From: Dicaeum eximium | Taxonomy: Eukaryota > Chordata > Aves > Passeriformes > Dicaeidae | DNA length: 64,000 nt | Direction: 5' to 3' | Assembly: GCA_013396995.1 (NCBI GenBank) | Contig: VWZP01007855.1 | Span: 809,464-873,463 of the forward strand | Shown: positions 11,500 to 22,740 of the stretch, in pieces | Position numbering within the stretch: the stretch's first letter is position 1 | Layout of the letters: each line of letters starts with the position of its first letter | Notes under the pieces: model-generated | Databases searched by the model: none | Told to the model about the DNA's origin: nothing | The model's input: the letters and a program-made list of their open reading frames with translations, nothing else | Program-made: the position numbers and the translations under genes

Positions 11500-12310
11500 C
11501 CACTTAAATCACTATTGTTCCCTATGATTTAATTTCATACCACTGCTCAGCGGCTACAGCTATTTACAGCAATCCCCAGTTAAGTGATCATGGATATTTA
11601 GGAATTTTTAATGCAGCGAGCTCATCCCCAAATTCAGCATCTCTCCTGGCAGCTGGGGTGTAGATAGGACATGTTTACTTAATGTGCTGGAAGCCCAAAT
11701 ATTTAGTTTGTGGTTTCAGTGACTGAACGATCTGTGCTCGAGGGGGCTAGTGTGCAACTCAGAGACCACGGAGGGAGAACAGGTCTGGGGCCGAAGGTGG
11801 AAATGTGTTTGTCAATACCCCAGAGCCCCCCACAGCCACATCTCACCTCCCCAAACACGGGGCTGGAGGGGGCATGGATTAATACAAACAGCCTGCTGAT
11901 GTCCCTTTGACAGAAAATGTGGGAAACGGAGTTTGCCTTGGATTTATGAACTGGGAAGGCCGTTCCTCATCCTGATTAATGGCGAGTCGCGGAGCAAAGC
12001 CGAGGCCGCTCGCGAGCCCGTGTGCTCCACGTCAGGTGTCGTGGGAGTGAGAACAGTGGGAGAGCACAGAAAGGTCTCATGGCAGTCTGTTAACTAATTT
12101 TCATGTGCCAAGTGAAGACGTGTCCTGGAATTTTGCAAAAAAACCCCTATTTTTAGCAGTGCCGAGCGTCTCTAAAGAGAGCTTTGTAAGATGCTGGAAC
12201 GGGGAGAAAAATACACACAGGTATAAAAAGCACTCCAAGAAAGCAATAACTTACACAACTTTAGAGGGATATCCGACAACACATTTACTGCCAGCTGGGG
12301 ACTGAGATGA
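11500..12310. promoter_or_regulatory. Candidate regulatory block with a CpG-dense core
   Basis: An AT-rich left part (about 11500-11660) with homeobox-like and SOX-like words is followed by a compact CpG cluster at 11950-12060 holding the perfect palindrome GCTCGCGAGC at 12008-12017. A GATTAATGG homeodomain-like word lies at the left edge of the cluster (11974-11982). No repeat family or plausible exon is present. The regulatory role is inferred from CpG retention against a depleted background. Confidence 0.33.
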
Positions 12311-12687
12311 ATATCCAGGAGGCTGATGAACAGCAGGCTGCCCAGCCCTGCACTTCTGCTGGAACACAAGTGCAAAAGCTGCTCGTGCGTGGCCTTTTCC
12401 TCCTTGGATTTCCAGAGGTTTTACCCTGGGGAGCTGCTGTTTCTCTGGAGCATTTCCACTTGGCAGATCTCCTTCCAGCACAGCCTCATCCTCATGCTGG
12501 GAAACCTCAGCAGAATCCCAGAGATACGATTTTTTTAATGTTGCTCTGTATCGATTTTGGCATGTTGTGGTGATGTAACATGGAAGTGAGGAAGAAGGAA
12601 AATCCTCAAAGCCTCAGCTGTGCATAGAGGAGGGCAGGGAAAGGCACCAATGTGCTGCATGATGGGGCAGTGAGGTGACACAAGACT

Positions 12688-13112
12688 TGATGGAGCTGGG
12701 GAAGGGGATGGAGAGTCAGTCCTATGAGGAGCAGCTGAGGGAGCTGGGAAGGGGCTGAGCCTGGAGAAAAGGAGGCTCAGGGGGCCCTTGTGGCTCTGCA
12801 CAGCTCCTGCCAGGAGGGGACAGCCGGGGGGGTCGGGCTCTGCTCCCAGGGAACAGGGACAGGAGGAGAGGGAACAGCCTGAGGCTGGGCCAGGGGAGCT
12901 CAGGGTGGGCATTAGGAAGAATTTCAGCACTCAAAGGGTTGTCAGGCACTTGAAAGGGCTGCCCAGGGAAGTGCTGAACTCACCATCTCTGGAGGTGTTC
13001 AAGAAATGACAGGAGGTGGCACTCAGGGGTTTTTGATATGGTGGTGATCAGTCAAAGGTTGGACTCGAAGATCTTGGAGGTCTTTTCTAACCTAAAGGAT
13101 TCTGTGATTCTG
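12688..13112 (+). mobile_element. CR1 LINE fragment, sense on +, with intact 3' tail
   Basis: The CR1 landmarks appear in order: the 'gagctgggaaggggctgagcc' block, 'ggagaaaaggaggctcag', 'tctgcacagctcctgccagg', then a 3' part with 'ttggactcgaagatcttgg' and a tail ending GATTCTGTGATTCTG at 13098-13112. The 5' limit is vague. Its 3' portion is repeated at 14873-14932 and at 15099-15299 because of the duplicated assembly block. Confidence 0.88.
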
Positions 13113-14871
13113 TTTCACCCCATGGCCATCCATGGTCCTATAGCTGAAGAGCTTGGGGAGGATGTCCTAAATCTTCATGCTGTGTTTCCCCATCCCATGT
13201 TTGTTCATTTGGACACCAGAAAAGGAAGGAGGACTTCACCCCAAAGAACCAACCCTTCAAAATACTCTGGTTGAACCCACCATCACCAGGCAGCGTTATT
13301 ATCAAATATCTGCAGGAAAACAACCAGCAATTAACCTGCTGCAATACACACGTTTCTTTCATAGAGGAAAAAAAAAAAAACTGGAGAAAGAGAGGAAAAG
13401 GGAAAATAAAGAAAAATGCCACAGGATCTCCCCAGCAGCACAAGGGGCACAATCCAGTACTGTACAAGAGCCATGCAGCAGAGGCCCACAGGACACGCTG
13501 TCCCAGCACAAGGGCTGCCAGCATCCTGACAGAATTAGGAAGTCCTCTCTCACAGTTGCCCTGTAGACATGAAATTACACAAAGAAAGACTTCATTAGGA
13601 TCCTGAACTAAATATAGTCAAGTGAGGAGAGTGGAACATTCAACTTTTGCTCTTGGCAAGCAGCATGGCTTTGCAACCTTTAGGATATTGTTTTAACTAA
13701 GCTGGAATTCTGCATGGCTGTGATTCTGACAGCTCAGCACCTACCAGGGGGAAAGAATTAGGAAAATAAAACCTTTACCTGAGAAAACCCTGGAAAATGT
13801 ATGTGCCCTCATGGCAGAGTTCTTGCCCAGACAAAACTGCTGCTGTCACTGGGAATGACGGGCTGGAAAATTATTGGCGTCAAAGAGAGTTTTGTATGAG
13901 CTCAGATCGTGGGGTATGAGCCAAACTGTTTGCAGCTCCAAAACTCTTATAAAATTGTGGATAAAACAGAAAATAACCAATGCTGAGCCTGTGACAAGCC
14001 TTTCTGGACAGTCCAGGTCCACCAGCATCTTGAGGGCTTTTGGCAGCTCCAGGTCTTGCAGTGCTTCGGCATCACTGCTCCATCTGCACCTCTGCTGTGG
14101 GAGTCACCTCCCTGCTGAAGCCTCAAAATGCAATCCCACCAGGTTCAGGAGCAAAACCACAGATGTGAGGAACACAATCACTTTTGCCAAACAGTGTGGG
14201 CATTCAAAGGCTCCTGAGGGAGGTAGGGCCACCAGTGTCCAAGCTGGAGCCACCAGTGTCCAAGCTGGCACCACCTGGGGGCCTGGGTCCTGCTTTGTCT
14301 TCACGGGGAAAGGTCCTGGCATCAGATGGCACACAGTTTGATGAGGACACCTATTTGTCTTAGGCAACCCCAGACCCTTCCCCCTGCAGGAATTGGCTCA
14401 CCGAGGTCCCAGTTCTGCCATCCAGCCCCGAGTGTATTTTTGGGATGTCAGAAACAGCAGCCAGATCCTGATGATGGCTTCCTTCATTCTTGCACAAATC
14501 CAAGCTCCTAAAGCCAGGGACATCTTTTTTAGGGCTGTTATACTCTGTTTCTGCCTGCTCTGCACAGGGAACAAGCACAAACACCCAAGTGACAGCAGAG
14601 GATCAGCCTTCCCTGCAAGAAAACCAAAGGTACAAGGGTGCTCACTTCAAGCACATAAACTCCCAACACCTCACCTGGTGTTAGGAGTCAGGCACATAGA
14701 GGCTTTTATTAATCTGGCCTTTGGAACAGTCCCTTTGTTTGTTCTGAATCCCTCATAATACCACCAGTCCCTAATAAAAGGTCAGAAATCCCACACTCAT
14801 CTGTCATCCTAACAGCATCCATTAAAGAGAATAAAACACTCCTGAATCCAGCTCATGATGCTGTAAGAGGG
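12912..14871. repeat. First copy of a 1,960-bp near-identical tandem block (probable false duplication)
   Basis: This block is found again at 15099-17058 with an unchanging offset of 2,187 bp, so there are no length differences, even in the poly-A run near 13370. I saw one substitution: T at 13648 against C at 15835. It starts inside the 3' half of the CR1 element and ends abruptly at a single N (14872). Such identity plus N boundaries points to an assembly join of overlapping contigs or haplotypes. A very recent real duplication is the alternative. All open frames within are duplicated too and none is recognisable. Confidence 0.93.
14228..14269. repeat. Two-unit 21-bp tandem repeat
   Basis: A 21-bp unit beginning GCCACCAGTG and ending AAGCTGG occurs twice in succession with one or two changes. 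The same pair reappears at about 16415-16456 in the second block copy. Confidence 0.85.
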
Positions 14872-14872
14872 N
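14872..14872. other. Single-N assembly junction
   Basis: A lone N separates the end of the first block copy (14871) from a 225-bp fragment identical to 13053-13277. A one-base N at a sequence discontinuity is an assembler or scaffolder mark, not an ambiguous base in continuous sequence. Confidence 0.93.
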
Positions 14873-15097
14873 CAAAGGTTGGACTCGAAGATCTTGGAGG
14901 TCTTTTCTAACCTAAAGGATTCTGTGATTCTGTTTCACCCCATGGCCATCCATGGTCCTATAGCTGAAGAGCTTGGGGAGGATGTCCTAAATCTTCATGC
15001 TGTGTTTCCCCATCCCATGTTTGTTCATTTGGACACCAGAAAAGGAAGGAGGACTTCACCCCAAAGAACCAACCCTTCAAAATACTCTGGTTGAACC
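14873..15097. repeat. 225-bp third copy of 13053-13277
   Basis: The fragment matches 13053-13277 at offset 1,820 and 15240-15464 at offset 367. It covers the CR1 tail and 165 bp of following unique DNA. Ns bound it on both sides, so it behaves like a tiny stranded contig placed between two overlapping ones. Confidence 0.93.
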
Positions 15098-15098
15098 N
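15098..15098. other. Single-N assembly junction
   Basis: A lone N. To its left the text is at the equivalent of 13277; to its right it restarts at the equivalent of 12912. The jump back of 366 bases proves that this is a join, not a miscalled base. Confidence 0.93.
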
Positions 15099-17058
15099 TT
15101 AGGAAGAATTTCAGCACTCAAAGGGTTGTCAGGCACTTGAAAGGGCTGCCCAGGGAAGTGCTGAACTCACCATCTCTGGAGGTGTTCAAGAAATGACAGG
15201 AGGTGGCACTCAGGGGTTTTTGATATGGTGGTGATCAGTCAAAGGTTGGACTCGAAGATCTTGGAGGTCTTTTCTAACCTAAAGGATTCTGTGATTCTGT
15301 TTCACCCCATGGCCATCCATGGTCCTATAGCTGAAGAGCTTGGGGAGGATGTCCTAAATCTTCATGCTGTGTTTCCCCATCCCATGTTTGTTCATTTGGA
15401 CACCAGAAAAGGAAGGAGGACTTCACCCCAAAGAACCAACCCTTCAAAATACTCTGGTTGAACCCACCATCACCAGGCAGCGTTATTATCAAATATCTGC
15501 AGGAAAACAACCAGCAATTAACCTGCTGCAATACACACGTTTCTTTCATAGAGGAAAAAAAAAAAAACTGGAGAAAGAGAGGAAAAGGGAAAATAAAGAA
15601 AAATGCCACAGGATCTCCCCAGCAGCACAAGGGGCACAATCCAGTACTGTACAAGAGCCATGCAGCAGAGGCCCACAGGACACGCTGTCCCAGCACAAGG
15701 GCTGCCAGCATCCTGACAGAATTAGGAAGTCCTCTCTCACAGTTGCCCTGTAGACATGAAATTACACAAAGAAAGACTTCATTAGGATCCTGAACTAAAT
15801 ATAGTCAAGTGAGGAGAGTGGAACATTCAACTTTCGCTCTTGGCAAGCAGCATGGCTTTGCAACCTTTAGGATATTGTTTTAACTAAGCTGGAATTCTGC
15901 ATGGCTGTGATTCTGACAGCTCAGCACCTACCAGGGGGAAAGAATTAGGAAAATAAAACCTTTACCTGAGAAAACCCTGGAAAATGTATGTGCCCTCATG
16001 GCAGAGTTCTTGCCCAGACAAAACTGCTGCTGTCACTGGGAATGACGGGCTGGAAAATTATTGGCGTCAAAGAGAGTTTTGTATGAGCTCAGATCGTGGG
16101 GTATGAGCCAAACTGTTTGCAGCTCCAAAACTCTTATAAAATTGTGGATAAAACAGAAAATAACCAATGCTGAGCCTGTGACAAGCCTTTCTGGACAGTC
16201 CAGGTCCACCAGCATCTTGAGGGCTTTTGGCAGCTCCAGGTCTTGCAGTGCTTCGGCATCACTGCTCCATCTGCACCTCTGCTGTGGGAGTCACCTCCCT
16301 GCTGAAGCCTCAAAATGCAATCCCACCAGGTTCAGGAGCAAAACCACAGATGTGAGGAACACAATCACTTTTGCCAAACAGTGTGGGCATTCAAAGGCTC
16401 CTGAGGGAGGTAGGGCCACCAGTGTCCAAGCTGGAGCCACCAGTGTCCAAGCTGGCACCACCTGGGGGCCTGGGTCCTGCTTTGTCTTCACGGGGAAAGG
16501 TCCTGGCATCAGATGGCACACAGTTTGATGAGGACACCTATTTGTCTTAGGCAACCCCAGACCCTTCCCCCTGCAGGAATTGGCTCACCGAGGTCCCAGT
16601 TCTGCCATCCAGCCCCGAGTGTATTTTTGGGATGTCAGAAACAGCAGCCAGATCCTGATGATGGCTTCCTTCATTCTTGCACAAATCCAAGCTCCTAAAG
16701 CCAGGGACATCTTTTTTAGGGCTGTTATACTCTGTTTCTGCCTGCTCTGCACAGGGAACAAGCACAAACACCCAAGTGACAGCAGAGGATCAGCCTTCCC
16801 TGCAAGAAAACCAAAGGTACAAGGGTGCTCACTTCAAGCACATAAACTCCCAACACCTCACCTGGTGTTAGGAGTCAGGCACATAGAGGCTTTTATTAAT
16901 CTGGCCTTTGGAACAGTCCCTTTGTTTGTTCTGAATCCCTCATAATACCACCAGTCCCTAATAAAAGGTCAGAAATCCCACACTCATCTGTCATCCTAAC
17001 AGCATCCATTAAAGAGAATAAAACACTCCTGAATCCAGCTCATGATGCTGTAAGAGGG
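15099..17058. repeat. Second copy of the 1,960-bp block
   Basis: Matches 12912-14871 base for base except C15835 versus T13648. It runs seamlessly into unique DNA at 17059, so this copy carries the true right flank while the first copy carries the true left flank. That is the pattern of two overlapping contigs. The first 201 bp are the CR1 3' end. Confidence 0.93.
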
Positions 17059-18739
17059 GGCAGGAAACCCCCTGAATAAAAAGGACCCATTAAGAGGTGG
17101 AGTGGGACAGAAAAGGAAAAACATCCAGCCTGAAAATTATCTCTCCTATTTCCCCACAGCTACGTCAGTGGGGTGAGGCCTTTGGTGGAAATTACTCCCC
17201 TGTGGGGACATTGTGAGATGCAAAACCTTCCCAGGGACATCTCTCCTCCTGTGCTGTACATCTCTCCTGTCAGGAAACAACCTGGAATAGCCTTTTGAAG
17301 ACATCTCCCATTAAGTGAGCTTCTTCCAAGGGGTGGGGGGAATGACCCAGCACAGCTGAACCAGGGGAGTTTCCAACCCAGTGGGAATACCCACAGACAG
17401 GAGAGGAAAAGCTGTATGACCCTGGGAGAGTGTTTGCAGAATGTCAGTTAAGTAAACCAGGTGGAACAAAATCAGTTTATTCTGATTAACTTTTAGCCTC
17501 AGGGGTGAATTTGTGCCACCACAAACCTGCAGAGTCCCCTGCCAAAACCTGGAGCCTGAACATGGCACAGAGCTGCCCTCGCCCTCTCCCAGCTCAGGCT
17601 GGACCTCAGCTCCGGGGTTGGAGGCTCCCAGGACAGAGCAGTTGGCAGCCAGGACCAGCCAGGGCTGCAGCTTTCGAGACACGTTCCACAAACATCACTG
17701 TTTTAGGAAAAACATCAGCAAAGAACGGTCATGTGTTCCACTCCAGGAGCTGAAGGCGTGAGAAGGGCTTTTTTTAAAAAAAAAAAATCTATTCATCGAA
17801 GAAAAGCAATCCAGAAAAGAAACCAAAAAAGGAAGCAGACCCAATGCCCCCCAGAGAGCTGTGGGGCATCCTGAACAGCCAGCATCACCCTGGCCCACAC
17901 AGGCACCAGTCCCACCTCCGGGATGGGTGCAGGGTCTCTTGAGACCAGGGGTTCCCAGGATGGGTTTCCTGCACCTCTTCCCAGCCCTGTGCTGGAGCTG
18001 TGCCCTCTGCAGCAGGCACAGGAGCCCTGCTGAGGAACCCCTGCCTTCCACTGGTACCTGTGCAATCATTTCCTAAAATGCCACAGGTTTTCCTGCTGCC
18101 AGAATGGAGAATACCTGCAGCACATCCAATGCCCTTCTGAACTCTGCCTAAAGCAGTCCCTTGTCATTCTGGGCTTCTGCATTTTTCTGCATTAAAACTG
18201 ACCCTCTGCAAGAGCAGACTGCCCAGCACGCTGGCAGGTGAAGCAGGTGTGCTGGAAAAAGAGCTTTCACAGCATGGATTCATGCTCAGAACAAATCCAG
18301 AGGGGTGGAGAAGCTGGTGCAGAGAAGCAGGGATGTCCAGCCCCAGAGTGGAGGCATCATTCACCCACATCCCCAGCCAGCCCTGCTGTGGGTGGCACTG
18401 GCTGGGGAAGAGCAGGGAGCTCCCAGGCCACCTCCATTCCCAAATTCTGCTGCTCTGTGGCTCCTGGGTGGCAGCAGGATGTTCCAGGGACACTCAGCTG
18501 CAAACACAGCACAGGAAAGGACAAAGTGATGCGTGGCTTCTGCATCTTCCATCTGTGCCAGCTCTCCAGCATTTATCACCCCCTTTAAAAGCACAGCTTT
18601 CCCTCTGCCCAGACCCTTCCCATGAGCCCAGGCTGAGATCTTCATCAGGAAAGTCCTCTGGAAACTGAGAAAAGAAGTAGAAGGGTCCAAAAGAAACACC
18701 AGATGTACCAAGCAGTGAAAACGAGCCCTGCCACTGTGC
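17059..18739. other. Unannotated unique DNA
   Basis: Moderately GC-rich in 17500-18680, with overlapping open frames on both strands up to 139 residues. None shows a domain or splice context I can defend. A T7A12 tract lies at 17769-17787. No CR1 was recognised. Confidence 0.45.
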
Positions 18740-19640
18740 AAGAAGGCACGGGCTTGTATAATGTGATATATACTGTACATACTGAGAGAAAGAATATACT
18801 TCTCACTGTAAAGTGTTTTACATGCTAACCATCAGGCATACACCAACTCAATGGATGCTGGCACTTTACATAAATATATGATGATGCAGTGCTATATGTA
18901 ATAAAAATCTGGAGCCCAAAATATGGAAGCAATTCAAGAAAACAGATCTCACATTTTTGCCTTTGTTACAGTTCGATTCTGACATGCTCTGATTAAAATT
19001 CAACATCTGTATGCATTTAAAATTAAAATATATAGGTATTCATGTTCTCCTCCTTCCACAATGTTTTACTGCTGCCTTTTTCTTCTTAAATATTAAAAAC
19101 ATTACATTATTTTATTTCAGATGTCTCAATATATTACACATCACCCTTTCACCTCCGAGCTTTGGTTCAAATCCAGCTCTTTGCTGGGGAAATAGAAAAC
19201 ATCTGAAAATATTTAGTAGTCTCATCTCAGTGTCTAATCACAGTCTGCTCTGACATGACAAAACACAACAAACAAACTGGCTTGCCACAGATGAAAAATG
19301 TTTACACAAAAATACTCAGGAGTGTAAGAATGAATAAAGACATCTCTAACTGCATTAAAGTCCGTGCTGTTAAGTAATAAAAAATAGTTTGCAGATAATC
19401 TGAGCTGCACCTGCCCCTCTGGAAAGAAAAAAAAAGGCAGGTGATTTAAAGTCCTCGCTGCCTAGCAGGTCCCAGCATGTTTTTTTGTTATTCTAAAGCA
19501 GGAAGATGTGTCAGGCTACAGTGCAAATATTGTCCATGGGCATCACGGTCTGCAGAGCCTAAGTACCTCGTGATTTAGGAATCTCAGAAGAGAACTTTAT
19601 TGCCAGCAAATCCTCCTGGACTAAAATATATGTACTTTAA
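18740..19640. promoter_or_regulatory. Repeat-free AT-rich block, candidate conserved non-coding DNA
   Basis: Nearly 900 bp of AT-rich, complex (non-repetitive) sequence with few open frames and no transposon wording. It contains several AATAAA/ATTAAA words (for example near 18900), so a 3'-UTR reading is possible, but no terminal exon is visible on either side. AT-rich complex blocks between repeat-bearing segments are typical of conserved non-coding elements; this is inference only. Confidence 0.25.
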
Positions 19641-19868
19641 GAGGAGCGAGAATAAATAAGTCTTTGTCTTTGCAGGGGAATTCAGCTGTTTGGTGGGTGG
19701 TGGGGAGGGAGAGCAGCTGTCCCAGGGGGCTCCATGTGGGGCTCTGCAATGGGGCACAGCACGGCTGCTCTGTGGGGCAGGGATGGGTTTAACAGGCAGG
19801 AGAAAGCACAGGAGGAAATTACCCACGGGAAGGTGCAGGATCTTCCCCTTTTACCCACCTCAGATCCT

Positions 19869-20100
19869 GGATTCAGCTCTGGGCCCCTCATGACAAAACA
19901 TGGAGGGGCTGCAGGGTGTCCAGGGAAGGGAACGGAGCTGGGAAGGGGCTGGAGCAGCTGAGGGAGCTGGGAAGGGGCTCAGCCTGGAGAAAAGGAGGCT
20001 CAGGGGGGACCTTGTGGCTCTGCACAACTCCTGCCAGGAGGGGACAGCCAGGTCAGGCTCTGCTCCCAGAGAACAAGGGACAGGACAAGGGGAAATGGCC
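19869..20100 (+). mobile_element. CR1 LINE fragment, sense on +, lacking its 3' end
   Basis: Recognisable blocks include 'ctctgggcccctca', the tandem-like 'gagctgggaaggggct' wording, 'ggagaaaaggaggctcag' and 'aactcctgccaggagggga'. It stops after the 'gacaggacaaggggaaatgg' block without the gtgagg...ATTCTRTG 3' part, so about 250 bp of 3' end are missing. That is unusual, since CR1 copies normally keep the 3' end and lose the 5' end. A deletion after insertion is the simplest explanation. Confidence 0.83.
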
Positions 20101-22374
20101 AAAAGTTACTCTTATTATTAAGGGTTATCAGAACTCCACATAAGCAAAAGGAATGATCATAAATGTGGAGCAACTCTTTATTTCTGTCCTCCACCTACCC
20201 TGCCTGCAGCATTGATCTCATTCCCAGACATGATCACACACTGGCTGTTGTCGAGTTATACCCCACAGAACTTTGGGGCTCCATGCACTATTTCTAAACC
20301 AAAGTTTTTCAACCTGCAGGAGCTGGTAGAGACCTACGTGGGAAAAAAAAAGATTAAAATTCCTTGCCCTGTCCATGAGTATCCCACAATATTTTATTTT
20401 TATTCAAGAAGATACTGTAGTATTTCCTTCTGCAACAGCCAAATTAAATACGAATAAATGAACATGCTACGGTTTCACCGTATTCCTTTTAATGCAAAAT
20501 AACATGTATCCCTTAATTCAATAAATTGGAAAGTGTATTTTTTCAAGGGGAAAAAATACCAGTGTAGCTAAGTCTTTGCAGACCTTGGCATGTCTCCAAC
20601 ACACAAAGGACAGGCCAAGGAGAGACATACCATGGCCATGCTGCCTCCAGAAGTCAGGGCTCAGCTGAGGAACCTCTCTGGGAGGAAGATTTGCTCCCCT
20701 GGGCACAGCTGAGCCAGGGGAGGTCCTGGACAATCCTGAATCCAGGCTTACCCCACTCCTGCTGCAGCACTGAGCTGCTTCCCTTTGCACACACCAGCAC
20801 TGGGTTTCTTGCCTGGATAATAATTTCCTTTCCATGTGACTTAGACAATACCCAGAGCATTTTCTATTTAGGCTTTCTCCACAGCACCCCTTGGTCTGGG
20901 GTTACATTTTATTGTCTCTGTTTCATTCTCCTGCACTTTCCTTCTGCTGTTGTGTTTTCCTTTTGCCCCTTGATGAAATCTCTCTCTTTGCTCACCGTAT
21001 TTAAATTCAGCAATGACACACAGGCTTGTTCACACAACTTCACACCTCTCTGCCCCTGTTCTAAACCCACCCCGAATTATTTCCCATTCCAAGATGTGAA
21101 CACTATTCCCATCAGCCATGTGTCCCTGCAAGTCAGTGTGTTAGTAAATTATTTCTCCAGGCTCTTGATTGACATTGTTGAAAAGATACTTTTCATGCAT
21201 GTCAGCCTTTGTGGGGTGAAAATGCTTCTAACATGCTCCTAGGATTTACATGGGCTTCCCTGGGCTGCTGCTGCCAAGTTCAGATGCGGTTGGAGCATGT
21301 GGCATTCTTTGTCCTACTCTTATTACATTTTCCTTTTTATCCAGCCCTGCTACATATTTCATATTTTTCATATTTCTGCCCTGTGATGTAAAGAACAGCC
21401 ATTTGCTAAATGTCTACTCCAGCATGAGCCTCTCAGATCCTGCCGCAACCAGACTTTCTTCTTCCCTTCCTTTTCTTACAATTTTGTTTTCTTTTCATTA
21501 TTTACCTCCTCATTTAATATTTTGGGACTCAGCCCTTCGAAGAGCTGAGCAGATGCCACGTGTCTGCTGAGCCAGGGTGGGAGACCACACGTGCACTCAC
21601 GGGGAGGGACAAACCCCAAGCACCACATGTTTGCTTCTCTCCTGGTGAGCACAGATCAGGTCTCATTTCTGGCTCTGCATGCAACAGTCCAGCCCCAGAG
21701 CCAGAGCTGGGATGTTTCCAGGATGTTTTCCCTCCTCTGCAGACACAGTCCTTGCTGCCCAAGCTCTTCCAGAGCTCCACACCACCCAAGACATTGCCGT
21801 ACCAGTGACATCTCTGCAACCTCATTAAAGAAGCTGCAGCAGCGTAATTGAGGACTGGAAGCCTCAGAGCCAGGCATGGGCAGGGGGAGCAGAGAAGGCA
21901 AACATCATTTCACTTATAAAAGAGTGCATTTAGAGCAGAAAATACTGGGAAAAATGTCATGTTTCTCAGAAAAGCTAGTGCATGCCCAAATGTTGGTTTC
22001 ACAAGCCCAAACTCCATTTGAAAACAGCAAACTCAGGACTGGTTTCCTAAGAGTCATGTGCAGGAATGGCATTTTATGGATTAAATGTATCATCCAGCAT
22101 TTGCTAGCTGGTTGTCCATTTTGCTTAAGAAGTTATTCCTAAATAAAATGTAATCCCTTCACTCTGGATGAGGATCTGTCTTCAAACCACAGCACTTTTG
22201 CTTCATTCCTGAGAAAGTCTCAACACGCAGCTCCTCAGCATCCATGCTCAACACCTTCCCCAGTGACTGCTCTGCCATGCTGTCATCCCTTTCCCTGGAG
22301 CACACCAGGAGGCTGCAAATACTAGTGCAGACAGAGACCATGGTTGAAGCCCCAGAACACTAATTATTAACACT
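20101..22374. other. Unannotated unique DNA
   Basis: No repeat recognised. The longest frame (20691-21242, +, 183 codons) reads as Ser/Phe/Leu/Cys-rich text with no domain, no conserved start context and T/C-rich bias typical of chance frames. No RNA gene is seen. Confidence 0.45.
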
Positions 22375-22740
22375 GATTATTAAACATAATCAGCAAATCA
22401 TAGACCAGGAAGGAAAAATCGTAATAACAGAAGTATTAAGACATGCACATTTGAATTGATCGTCATCATCACCTGCCAGCGTCCAAAAACAATAAATAGA
22501 AAATCACCTGTTTCCTTGGCAGGCAGCAAATGGAGAGCTTTGCTAAATTTGCAGCAGTAGAGTCCACACTCAAATTGTTCTGCTGACGGAAATCCAGCAA
22601 ACTTCTCCGTCACTGCTGCGGGTAGAGGACAGGCCACCGATGGGAATAGTTTCATAATTCTTTTATTGGAAGCATCTGCAGAAACCATAAAACAACAACT
22701 ACAACAACAGCAACACAAAGCCATGTTTTCTCACTTCTTT
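22375..22740. promoter_or_regulatory. Candidate conserved non-coding element
   Basis: Complex AT-rich sequence with retained CpGs (about 22588-22640) and short homeobox/SOX-like words (ATTATTAA, ACAATAAA). It includes a CAACAACTACAACAAC-type stretch near 22690. No transposon or exon explains it. Weak evidence. Confidence 0.25.

Noticed and set aside
18740..19640. Terminal exon/3' UTR with poly-A signals
   Set aside because: AATAAA-like words are expected in AT-rich DNA and no coding end or splice acceptor could be identified.
20691..21242. 183-codon + frame
   Set aside because: Composition follows T/C-rich DNA, there is no family resemblance, and no supporting splice or start context.
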